From assembly GCF_017354945.1 (NCBI RefSeq), contig NZ_CP071503.1, forward strand, positions 3,472,001-3,536,000: DNA of 64,000 nt. Reading direction: 5' to 3'. Below are positions 49,550 through 58,161 of the stretch, in pieces (position 1 is the first letter of the stretch; every line of letters begins with the position of its first letter). The notes below the pieces were generated by a model. The model did no database searches. It had not been told where the DNA came from and saw only the letters and a list, made by a program, of their open reading frames with translations. Origin of the DNA: Shewanella avicenniae (GTDB lineage: Bacteria > Pseudomonadota > Gammaproteobacteria > Enterobacterales > Shewanellaceae). Made by a program: the position numbers and the translations under genes.

Positions 49550-49562
49550 ATTGTATGATCAT
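49550..49562. promoter_or_regulatory. Candidate GntR operator, TonB receptor 2
   Basis: ATTGTATGATCAT lies 167 bp before the receptor start, embedded in CATATTGTATGA, which is also found upstream of receptor 3. Confidence 0.62.
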
Positions 49563-50143
49563 TAGTGAGTCAACGCCGGCTAATGGGGAGATTATTCAAT
49601 ATCGATCCCAGCTCTCACTTTTAGATCACTTAAATAATTTACGCGAAAGATATTTATTTAACTATATGTTTATATTGACTTTATAGCTCATATAAACCAT
49701 AAATCTTAGATGTTAAATTCCAATCTTAAACAGATCAAATTTAACGTTGCAATAACAACTGCCGATATTTCATCCACAATCACAAACAACGCCACATGTA
49801 ATTAAATTAACAATTTGGTAATAAAAATAAATTCAGCTGATAAAGTGAGCAACTTGCTTTCTATTTAAATCCCCCGATAACTCACTATCCAGATTGAAAT
49901 ATCTAAGGCTAACCGAGTCGCTTTATTAGCCCTAATGACACTGCCGAATAATCATGAGCATTTAACCAGCGCTCATCTCAAGCACCATGGCAGACATCCG
50001 CCAATAATTCGCATACCAAAAGCCATGAATGTGGCAGATTGGCCACAGCGCAATTGAGCAGCATCAGAAAAGAAGCTCAGATAACAGCGTGAAACCAACG
50101 CGCGAGGTAAACGATCAGTGGAACACTCAGCGATAGGGAAAAT
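49563..50143. other. AT-rich intergenic region between receptors 2 and 3
   Basis: I see no gene, RNA or clear repeat in this stretch. It is strongly AT-rich next to receptor 2 and less so toward receptor 3. Confidence 0.4.
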
Positions 50144-50172
50144 AAAAAGCCCCGAGGAATCTCGAGGCTTAG
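50144..50172 (-). terminator. Terminator of TonB receptor 3
   Basis: A 10-bp stem with one wobble pair (AAGCCCCGAG / CTCGAGGCTT) and a GAAT loop is followed on the minus strand by TTTTTATT. Confidence 0.78.
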
Positions 50173-50201
50173 AAACATCGTTAAAACATTATCACGCTTG
50201 C

Positions 50202-53021
50202 TTAGAAGCTATAACGCATACCCAGTGAGAAAGTACGGGTGTAGATGTTGTTGGTACGGTTAAACAGGGTTGAATCTTCATAGTACTCTTGATAGATGTC
50301 ATCCAGAATATTGGTGGCATCAAAGGTCACTACGAGATCATCACTCACGTTATAGCTCATTTGGAAGTCTAAGCTCTGTTCAGGCTTACGATAGATACCG
50401 CGAGGCATCGCAAAGCTCTTCGCATCGTAGCTGTTCAAGAACTTATCACGCCAAGTGTACGACAGACGGGTACTAAACACGTCTTTATCGTAAATCAACA
50501 CTGCACTGTAAGAGCTCTTAGAAACTCCAAACAGTTCACGAGTCGTTGAACCAATTTGTTCACCGCTGTTTGCATCAAACTCTGGAATATCTTGCTCAGA
50601 GTCGAGGAAGGTTGCACTCAATTGCGCACCTAAACCATCCAAATAGCTAGGCAGATTTTCTGGGAAGTAGATAGAACCCACTTCATAACCAGTCAACTTA
50701 CCGTTTGAGGTGTTGGCGGGTTGGCTCAGAATGTAGTTCTTAACTTCACCATCAACTTCACGGCTGATCATCCGTGATGAACTGAAGACGAAACCATCAA
50801 TATCACGGCGGAAGTAGGTACCATAAACTGACGAACCAGAACCGAAGTAGTACTCCAATGAGAAGTCATAGTTCTTCGACGTGGTTGGTTTCAGATTTGG
50901 GTTACCACTCGACGCTTGACCAAAGCCAAGGTCAGTCAAATCTTCGGTGTAGCCTACCGCAGTACTGAAATCACCAAATGCTGGACGACGAATGGTTTCA
51001 GAGTACGCCAAACGTGCGACCACATCATCGGTCAACCAGTAACGTAACATCAGGTTCGGCATCAATTTAGAGCTGCTGTTGTCACCTGAGCTTGGGTCGA
51101 TGTAATAATCACCGCCTTCTGCAGCACTATATTTCTTACGTTCACCAAAGTTCATCTCGGCTTTGGCGTGTTCATAACGTAAACCAATCTGACCATCTAG
51201 GGTCTTACCAAACAGCTGAGTTTCAAAATCACTCTGAATATAAGCGTCATAGGATTTTTCGCTGATATCATAGTTTTGGTACATCGCCAACGCGGCAGGA
51301 TTGGCTTCGTAGAGCGCTTCGATTTCGCTGCGATGTGAATAGAGGTAGTTACCATCAGGCAGAATCCACTCTGTTGGTACATCGCCGCGACCTTCATAGA
51401 AACCGCTTACGGTGGTGAACATGTCAGGGTCAAGGTCGGTATACGCGATATTTTTCGCTAATGAGCCAGCATCATACAGATTGTGTTTAGCACCACGATC
51501 TTCATAACGCACACCAAATTTCATCTTGGTGAAGATGCCCCAATCGAGATAGTAATCACCGTCTAAGGTCCAAGCGACAGAATCACCTTCATCCTTAGTA
51601 CCGCTGTCATACAGCTCTGCAGTTTGCCACAAGGCCGCTTGGGTGATATCAGATTCATCAATAGCTGTGCTTGGGTCATCCAAATAGCTCCATGCAGGAA
51701 CGCCACCGCTTGAAGCGTTATAGTCGATATCTACACCGTAAAAACGCCCTGCATTGGCACTGATACCACGCATCGCGAGGAAGTTAGATTTGTAGGTACT
51801 GGTTTGATAAACCACTTCTGATTTCAGCGATACATCACCCAATTCCCATTTACCGCCCAGCGCAAATACGTAGCTGTCGGTTGAGTTATGGCTGTGGTCA
51901 GCACTGCTAAAACCACCCACATTGTAAGAAGTTCGCGACTTGACTACGTTGGTGCCGTCATACAATTCAATCCCGTTGGCAACCACTTGGTCCCAATTGG
52001 CATTACTATCGACGTTACTGAACAACATAGAGTTAGCGCTATCGTTGCGATAACCGTTGTAGAACGCTTCAAACAGATACTCAGAAGTATCGGTTGGTGC
52101 CCATTGCAGTGACAGGTTCAATGCTGGACGAGTACGTTCACCAGAGTTGCTATTTTGGAATACCGCATCACGCATCAACAAATAAGGAACACCCGTACCA
52201 TCAGTGGTGGTCGCCCCGTAGGTGGTGTCCATGCCGTGTGCCAAACCGCGCGTCCAATATGCATCGCTAATTTGGTGGCCGTCTTCTGCTGAATAAGGCA
52301 GTGACGCACCTGGCGCCACACTTTGGTCGTTATAATTGGTTCGGATATATGAAACGTTTAACAGTGCACCAACTTCACCGAGGCTGGTGTCCCAGCGGTT
52401 ACTGGCTAAGGCACTGAAAGCCGGATCGATTTTGTCTGGCTGATCAGAGTACACGCCTTTGGCAGCCATGCTGACTTTGCTGCCTTCAAAATCAAATGGA
52501 CGATGGGTGCGGATATCAATTTGTCCAGCAATACCGCTACCGACTTGAGATGATGAACGGGTTTTAAAGACTTCAACACTACCCAGCAACGCCGCAGGTA
52601 CGTCAGCAATCGCCACTTGGCGGCCTGCTGCGGTAAAGATTTGGCGACCGTTGACTGTGGTCGTTACATCGGTCAAACCACGAATACTGACGGTGTTCAC
52701 TTCACCAGAAGCGCGGTCAGTAACTTGCACGCCGGTCACGCGTTGCAAAGCTTCGACTACGTTGTTATCTGGAAACTTACCTACGTCTTCCGCCACAATG
52801 GCATCAACCACTTGCACGTTTTGACGCTTGAGGTTGACTGACTTGTTCAAACTGCTACGAATACCGACGACCTGAATCACTTCGATATCTTCAGCACTGG
52901 TGGCTTGTTGTTCCGCGGTCGCGGTTTGTTGTGCTTCTGGTAGTTCATCTTCTGCAGCGTATAGCGCATGACTCGTCAAGGCCACAAAGATGGCACTTGC
53001 CAGATATGTTTGCTTAAACAT
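50202..53021 (-). CDS. TonB-dependent receptor 3 of the arabinan locus
   Basis: This 939-residue protein is the third paralogue, with signal peptide MFKQTYLASAIFVALTSHALYA, TonB-box-like IEVIQVVGIRSS, the conserved plug and a beta-barrel ending LGMRYSF. The frame is open to 53132, but GGAG nine bases before the ATG at 53021 and the signal peptide fix the start there. It is divergent from the GH43-LamG lipoprotein gene and may form a functional pair with it, the lipoprotein cutting arabinan and the receptor importing the fragments. Confidence 0.93.
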   Translation of the reverse strand: MFKQTYLASAIFVALTSHALYAAEDELPEAQQTATAEQQATSAEDIEVIQVVGIRSSLNKSVNLKRQNVQVVDAIVAEDVGKFPDNNVVEALQRVTGVQVTDRASGEVNTVSIRGLTDVTTTVNGRQIFTAAGRQVAIADVPAALLGSVEVFKTRSSSQVGSGIAGQIDIRTHRPFDFEGSKVSMAAKGVYSDQPDKIDPAFSALASNRWDTSLGEVGALLNVSYIRTNYNDQSVAPGASLPYSAEDGHQISDAYWTRGLAHGMDTTYGATTTDGTGVPYLLMRDAVFQNSNSGERTRPALNLSLQWAPTDTSEYLFEAFYNGYRNDSANSMLFSNVDSNANWDQVVANGIELYDGTNVVKSRTSYNVGGFSSADHSHNSTDSYVFALGGKWELGDVSLKSEVVYQTSTYKSNFLAMRGISANAGRFYGVDIDYNASSGGVPAWSYLDDPSTAIDESDITQAALWQTAELYDSGTKDEGDSVAWTLDGDYYLDWGIFTKMKFGVRYEDRGAKHNLYDAGSLAKNIAYTDLDPDMFTTVSGFYEGRGDVPTEWILPDGNYLYSHRSEIEALYEANPAALAMYQNYDISEKSYDAYIQSDFETQLFGKTLDGQIGLRYEHAKAEMNFGERKKYSAAEGGDYYIDPSSGDNSSSKLMPNLMLRYWLTDDVVARLAYSETIRRPAFGDFSTAVGYTEDLTDLGFGQASSGNPNLKPTTSKNYDFSLEYYFGSGSSVYGTYFRRDIDGFVFSSSRMISREVDGEVKNYILSQPANTSNGKLTGYEVGSIYFPENLPSYLDGLGAQLSATFLDSEQDIPEFDANSGEQIGSTTRELFGVSKSSYSAVLIYDKDVFSTRLSYTWRDKFLNSYDAKSFAMPRGIYRKPEQSLDFQMSYNVSDDLVVTFDATNILDDIYQEYYEDSTLFNRTNNIYTRTFSLGMRYSF

Positions 53022-53162
53022 CTGTTTCATCTCCGGTAGTTTCGTTACCGCCCGCTTCTCAACACCCCTGAAACGTGCGGTCTTAATATCCATATTTCTA
53101 GTCTTTACATTTCCCCAAACGCTCGACGACAAAATATAGAATCAATGGTCAAATTAAATCAT

Positions 53163-53175
53163 ATTGTATGACTTA
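53163..53175. promoter_or_regulatory. Candidate GntR operator, TonB receptor 3
   Basis: ATTGTATGACTTA lies 142 bp before the receptor start, at nearly the same distance as in the other two receptor genes. Confidence 0.6.
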
Positions 53176-53503
53176 TGTTAGTTCAACTAATAAACATAGA
53201 TTTACGCAAGCTAGATCTCACTTTTATAAATATGTTGCGTAAATCGATAAAGACCGCAAATCTAGCAGGTTAAAATAATAAATCGATAAAATATCAATTA
53301 GTTGTATATATTTTCAGCGTCAAAAAAATCGTACGACAGCGGGGTTTAATGCAAGTTGCACTCGCTATCCATCAGCTGCGGTTTTGTCAATTTGCCTAAT
53401 TTTCTGCGTTAATCGCCTCAGCAAAACCAGTGAGGTGCATAACAAAAATTAGAGCTGGGTACACAAACTACTACTTTTGGGACTATTTTTATACTACTGT
53501 CGT

Positions 53504-53516
53504 ATTGTATGATAAA
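53504..53516. promoter_or_regulatory. Candidate GntR operator, GH43-LamG lipoprotein gene
   Basis: ATTGTATGATAAA lies 63 bp before the lipoprotein start. It includes TATGAT, a possible -10 hexamer, so a bound repressor would block RNA polymerase. Confidence 0.6.
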
Positions 53517-53578
53517 ATGGCTTTTGGCATTTTAAGACAAAATAACTATCAAGTGATTAACCAAAAGGATTGATTCTT

Positions 53579-56500
53579 ATGGTATTTCAACGCTCACTCG
53601 TGTCGTTGGGGATAGTACTAGCACTGGCATCCTGTGGGGGGAATGACAGTGACCACGGTACAAATGACACAAATACATTTGCAGTTCCAGATCCCGTTAC
53701 CGTAGCTGATCCCACCCTTGCGGGTGAAGTAAGTTACACCAATGTCTCTGTGCACGACCCTTCAATTATTAAAGACACAGATGGCACCTACTATGTATTT
53801 GGCTCTCACCTGGCCTATGCAAAATCCACTGACCTGATGAACTGGGAACAGTTGTCTCGTGACGGTGTTGCCAGCAGCACGTTGTTCCAAGATTCATACG
53901 CAGCGCAAGTGCCAGAGGGGCTTGACTGGGTCGGTGGCTATGTTGGTTCTTGGGCGCCAGACGTCAAAATACTTGGCGATGGTAAATACCATTTCTTCTT
54001 TGATCACTGTGCTGGTAACGGTGCAGATGGTAGCGCCTGTTGGCGTCGTTCCTATCTGGGTGTAGCCACCGCAGATAGCATCACTGGCCCTTATACCAGT
54101 GAAGGCATTTTCCTCTACTCTGACCAACGTGCCGATGAAGAGGATAAACTGCCCGATGGCGCAACAGCACCTTATAATGGTGCGACCAATCCTAACGCCA
54201 TTGACCCAGCGGTATTTAACGATGCCGACGGCGGCCTGTGGATGACCTATGGTTCTTACTCAGGTGGTATTTTTGTCCTGCAGTTAGATCCTGACACAGG
54301 TAAGCCACTGCCAGGCCAAGGCTTTGGTACCCACGTGGTCGGCGGTAACTTTGAGCCAGTAGAAGGTTCCTATGTTATCTACAGCCCTGAAACTAAGTAC
54401 TACTACATGTTTATGTCATTCGCCGGCTTCGACCAAAACGGCGGTTATAACATTCGTGTAGCACGTGCAACCTCACCGAATGGCCCTTACTTGGATGCCA
54501 AAGGTCAGGACATGGTGGAAGCTGCGATTGCTGGTCCAGATAACCTTGAGCTGCTTGGCGACTATGGTGTGAAACTGATGGGTGGTTTCCTGTTTGACGC
54601 CAATACAGGTGATGCAGGTACTGACCACGGTTATATGTCTCCAGGGCACAACTCTGCGTTCTACGATGCTGAAACTGGCAAATACTTCTTAGTGTTCCAC
54701 ACCCGCTTCCCTGGTCGCGGTGAAGGCCATGAAGTACGCGTGCATGAAATGTTCATGAATGCCGACGGTTGGCTCGTTGCTTCGCCACACCGTTATGCGC
54801 CAATCAGCGGCGACAATGTGGTGGATGAAATCGATGTTACTGGCTCGTACCAGTTCATTGACCAGAGCAATGACAACAATAAAACGGTGCATAGCTCTAG
54901 CTATATCACCCTCAAGCGCACTTGGACCAACCGTGGTGATGTGACTGGCGCCTACACAGGTCGCTATGAAACTGATGACGACCACCATATCACCCTGACG
55001 TTGGATGGCTTAGGCACCTACGAAGGTGTGGTTGAATGGCAATACAACGACAATATTGGCCAGTTAGTGCCAGTATTTACTGCGATTTCAACTGATGGTG
55101 CGACTGTCTGGGGCTCTAAACTGCCCGTCAGCGATACCGCACAAGCAATCAGCAACATTGCTGCAGCAATCAACCTGCCAGAAAGCACAACCACTAACTT
55201 AGATTTAGTGACCATGGGTACCATGGGCGCGACTATTAGCTGGTCATCTTCAAACCCAGCGATTGTAAGCGCCAATGGCAGCGTGGTTCGTCCAGCGCCA
55301 GGTAGCGGTGATGCAACCGTCACCTTGACTGCATCAATCACCCTGAATGGTCAAACCGTTACTCATGAGTACACGGTGACTATCCCTGCTCGCTACGAAT
55401 ACAACCGCGTAGCCAACTACAGCTTCGATGGTAGCTTAAGTGACAGTTTAGCCAACAAAGCTGATGGTACTTATGTACTGCAAGCCATGGCAGCTGCTGA
55501 AGGCACACCTAGCTTCGCTGCAGGTCAAGAAGGACAAGCGCTGGCACTGGATGGTACTTACGGTATCAAACTGCCTGATGGCCTGATTGATAGCTACGAA
55601 TACACTGTGTCTTTGTGGATGAAAGGTAACGCCTTCACCACTCACACGCCTGTATTCTATGCTGCAAAAACCAATAGCTCTTGGGCAAGCTTAGTACCAC
55701 GTGCTTGGGACTCTAACATCATGGTGTGGAGTAACAACGATGGTGCTTGGTATGACGGTAGAACCATGCAGCCAGCAACCGCTGGTCAATGGACGCACTT
55801 AGCCTACTCTGTTAACCACGGTGTGATTAAGATCTATGTTGATGGTGAAGAGCGCTACTCAGGCGGTAACTTCCCAGATCTTTACACCAATGTAGCAGGC
55901 ACATTTGCTTTGGGTGTTAACTTCTTTGCTGATGCACCGTTTAACGGCGATGTTGATGAACTGAAGATCTACGATGCCGCATTAAGTGCTGCCGAGATCA
56001 AAGCGCTGGATATCGACCACTTGGACGCAGCTGCATTGCTACAATCAGCGGTTGAGCAACTGGATTTGGGTGACACGACTGCAGTGACTGAGAACCTAAA
56101 TCTGGCCGCGTTTGGCCCATATGCATCACAAGTGAGTTGGGTATCAGCTAACCCTTCATTGGTTTCGAATGGCGGTATCGTCACTCGTCCAACGGAAGCA
56201 CAAGGCGACCAAACCACCACGTTAACGGCCACGATTACACTGGCTGGCGCAACGGCGACCAAAGAGTTCACCGTAACGGTACGTTCAATGGCAGCACCTA
56301 CGCCACTGGCTGAGTTCAACTTTGATGCGGATGACTTGTCAGATGCACAAGGCAACTTTGCTGCGGGCAGTGTGACTGGCGCGTTGATTGGAACCACTGG
56401 CGGCGCAGTAACTTATGCTGACGGTGCTGTCGGTCATGCCTTGGTACTGGATGGTAGCTCAGGCGTACAACTGCCAAACAACATTCTGGATGACAACACC

Positions 56501-56932
56501 TACAGTATTTCACTGTGGCTGAATCCGAAAGAGTTGAGCATGTACACCACCGCACTGTTTGGTTATGCCTCAAACAACAGCTGGATCAGTATCCTGCCTA
56601 ACGGTAACTCCGCAGTGGGTGGTAATACCATGGTGTGGTCAGGTAACGCTTGGTATGACGCAGGCACTACAGGTCAAATCCCTGTGGATACTTGGTCACA
56701 TCTGGTGATGGTACTGAATGGCGGCAGCTTGAAGATCTATGTTAACGGTGAAGAGCAGTTCTCTGGCACTGGCTTCCCTAACATCTTCGGCAACGCAGCA
56801 TCCCCTGGCTTCGCCTTGGGTGTGAACTTCTGGGATACCCCATACAAAGGGATGATCGACGAAGTGCAGTTCTTTGATAACGCCATTAGCGCTGACGATG
56901 TGCAGCTGCTCTATCGCGAAGGTCTGAACTAA
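53579..56932 (+). CDS. Lipoprotein GH43 endo-arabinanase with two aBig-LamG modules
   Basis: This 1117-residue protein begins with a lipoprotein signal peptide whose lipobox is LASC at residues 16-19, with Gly at +2, so it is probably carried to the outer membrane. The GH43 domain (about 45-430) shows catalytic Asp in SVHDPSII, Asp in NAIDPAVF and Glu in FEPVEGSYVIYSP, and SWAPDVKI. A short beta domain and two repeats of an Ig-like (aBig) plus LamG/concanavalin module follow (about 530-795 and 815-1115). The LamG domains probably bind arabinan. AAGGA ten bases upstream supports the ATG at 53579 over the TTG at 53570. Confidence 0.9.
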   Translation: MVFQRSLVSLGIVLALASCGGNDSDHGTNDTNTFAVPDPVTVADPTLAGEVSYTNVSVHDPSIIKDTDGTYYVFGSHLAYAKSTDLMNWEQLSRDGVASSTLFQDSYAAQVPEGLDWVGGYVGSWAPDVKILGDGKYHFFFDHCAGNGADGSACWRRSYLGVATADSITGPYTSEGIFLYSDQRADEEDKLPDGATAPYNGATNPNAIDPAVFNDADGGLWMTYGSYSGGIFVLQLDPDTGKPLPGQGFGTHVVGGNFEPVEGSYVIYSPETKYYYMFMSFAGFDQNGGYNIRVARATSPNGPYLDAKGQDMVEAAIAGPDNLELLGDYGVKLMGGFLFDANTGDAGTDHGYMSPGHNSAFYDAETGKYFLVFHTRFPGRGEGHEVRVHEMFMNADGWLVASPHRYAPISGDNVVDEIDVTGSYQFIDQSNDNNKTVHSSSYITLKRTWTNRGDVTGAYTGRYETDDDHHITLTLDGLGTYEGVVEWQYNDNIGQLVPVFTAISTDGATVWGSKLPVSDTAQAISNIAAAINLPESTTTNLDLVTMGTMGATISWSSSNPAIVSANGSVVRPAPGSGDATVTLTASITLNGQTVTHEYTVTIPARYEYNRVANYSFDGSLSDSLANKADGTYVLQAMAAAEGTPSFAAGQEGQALALDGTYGIKLPDGLIDSYEYTVSLWMKGNAFTTHTPVFYAAKTNSSWASLVPRAWDSNIMVWSNNDGAWYDGRTMQPATAGQWTHLAYSVNHGVIKIYVDGEERYSGGNFPDLYTNVAGTFALGVNFFADAPFNGDVDELKIYDAALSAAEIKALDIDHLDAAALLQSAVEQLDLGDTTAVTENLNLAAFGPYASQVSWVSANPSLVSNGGIVTRPTEAQGDQTTTLTATITLAGATATKEFTVTVRSMAAPTPLAEFNFDADDLSDAQGNFAAGSVTGALIGTTGGAVTYADGAVGHALVLDGSSGVQLPNNILDDNTYSISLWLNPKELSMYTTALFGYASNNSWISILPNGNSAVGGNTMVWSGNAWYDAGTTGQIPVDTWSHLVMVLNGGSLKIYVNGEEQFSGTGFPNIFGNAASPGFALGVNFWDTPYKGMIDEVQFFDNAISADDVQLLYREGLN

Positions 56933-56948
56933 ACTTTAGTCGTAAGCC

Positions 56949-56979
56949 AAAAAGCCATGCCGTTCGGCATGGCTTTTTT
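56949..56979 (+). terminator. Terminator of the GH43-LamG gene
   Basis: A 13-bp perfect stem (AAAAAGCCATGCC / GGCATGGCTTTTT) with a GTTC loop ends in a T run. Confidence 0.9.
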
Positions 56980-57086
56980 GTCTTTGAAAGCAACACACTA
57001 GCAAGCTGTGTAAGGGATCACAGTTAACTGCACTCAGCTCACGAACCACCACCGCAACCGTTGACATTTGCCGCTATTTCCCAATA

Positions 57087-57099
57087 ATTGTATTACAAT
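57087..57099. promoter_or_regulatory. Best copy of the candidate GntR operator, GH43-GH51 operon
   Basis: ATTGTATTACAAT is a perfect palindrome around a central T, 92 bp before the GH43 start. Its TTGTATTACAA core fits the GT-N-AC form of FadR-family operators. Confidence 0.72.
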
Positions 57100-57190
57100 A
57101 ATATTTACCCAGAAAAGTTGCAGCGTAGTTGTGCGGGGGAATGACAGACACTACTGCCTGTGAACATTTGCATAAGCCAAAGGAATCATA

Positions 57191-58144
57191 ATGCGCAAAA
57201 CATTACCTTTTTTGATTGCCTCAGCCTTGCTTACTAGCACCGCTGTACAGGCTCAAAATCCGCTGTTTAATGATGTTTTCACTGCAGACCCCGCAGCCTT
57301 GGTTGATGGCGATACCGTCTATCTCTACACCGGCCACGATGAAGCCCCTAACAACAACGTGTTCTTTGAAATGCACGATTGGTTAGCCTTCTCCAGTAAA
57401 GATATGAAAACTTGGACCCCACATGGTCCAATCATGAAAGCGATTGATTTTAAATGGGCGACTGGCCAAGCATGGGCAGCGCACATGATCAAACGCAACA
57501 ACAAATACTATTTCTTTGTGACTGTACGTCACGATGAAACCCATCCTGGCTTTGCCGTGGGTGTGGCGGTGGCTGACTCGCCACTTGGCCCGTTCAAAGA
57601 TGCGATTGGCCATGCACTGATCACCAACGACATGACCACTCAAACCAAGAACGATTGGGACGATATCGACCCAGCCATCTTCATCGATGATGACGGCCAA
57701 GCCTATATGTTCTTCGGTAACTTAGTACCAAAATACGTCAAGCTGAAAGAGAACATGATTGAGCTTGATGGCGAGATCAAAGTGGTCGACGTACCGAACT
57801 ACACCGAAGCATCATGGGTGCATAAAAAAGGCGATAACTACTACTACTCATATGCCTGTGAGTTCCCAGAGAAAATCTGTTACGCCATGAGCAAAAACAT
57901 CAATGGCCCATGGGAATACAAAGGCATTTTGAACGAGATCGCCGGTAACAGTGAAACCAATCACCAGTCGATTATCGACTTTAAAGGCCAAGGTTACTTT
58001 ATCTACCACAACGGCTCAGTACCGCCGTTGAATGGTCAAGAAAGTGGTGGTCGTTTCCGTCGCTCAGTGTGTGTCGATGAGTTGAACTACAACCCAGACG
58101 GCACCATCAAGCGCATCATCATGACCAGCGAAGGTATTCAGTAA
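57191..58144 (+). CDS. GH43 arabinofuranosidase/xylosidase-like enzyme, exported
   Basis: This 317-residue protein has a signal peptide (MRKTLPFLIASALLTSTAVQA) and one GH43 propeller. The triad is Asp in FTADPAALV, Asp in DDIDPAIFIDDD and Glu in YTEASWVHKK. The form resembles the XynD-like branch of GH43, which contains alpha-L-arabinofuranosidases and beta-xylosidases, and it differs from the endo-arabinanase at 37629. It lies 17 bp before the GH51 gene, so the two form an operon that probably trims arabino-oligosaccharides in the periplasm. Confidence 0.9.
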   Translation: MRKTLPFLIASALLTSTAVQAQNPLFNDVFTADPAALVDGDTVYLYTGHDEAPNNNVFFEMHDWLAFSSKDMKTWTPHGPIMKAIDFKWATGQAWAAHMIKRNNKYYFFVTVRHDETHPGFAVGVAVADSPLGPFKDAIGHALITNDMTTQTKNDWDDIDPAIFIDDDGQAYMFFGNLVPKYVKLKENMIELDGEIKVVDVPNYTEASWVHKKGDNYYYSYACEFPEKICYAMSKNINGPWEYKGILNEIAGNSETNHQSIIDFKGQGYFIYHNGSVPPLNGQESGGRFRRSVCVDELNYNPDGTIKRIIMTSEGIQ

Positions 58145-58161
58145 CCATAAGGACTTGGCCC

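Noticed and set aside
53022..53132. Longer N-terminus for TonB receptor 3
   Set aside because: It would put 37 residues before a clear signal peptide and bypass the GGAG ribosome-binding site.
53328..53340. TCGTACGA as a further operator in the receptor 3 / lipoprotein gap
   Set aside because: Its half-site spacing differs from the other copies and it lies far from either start.
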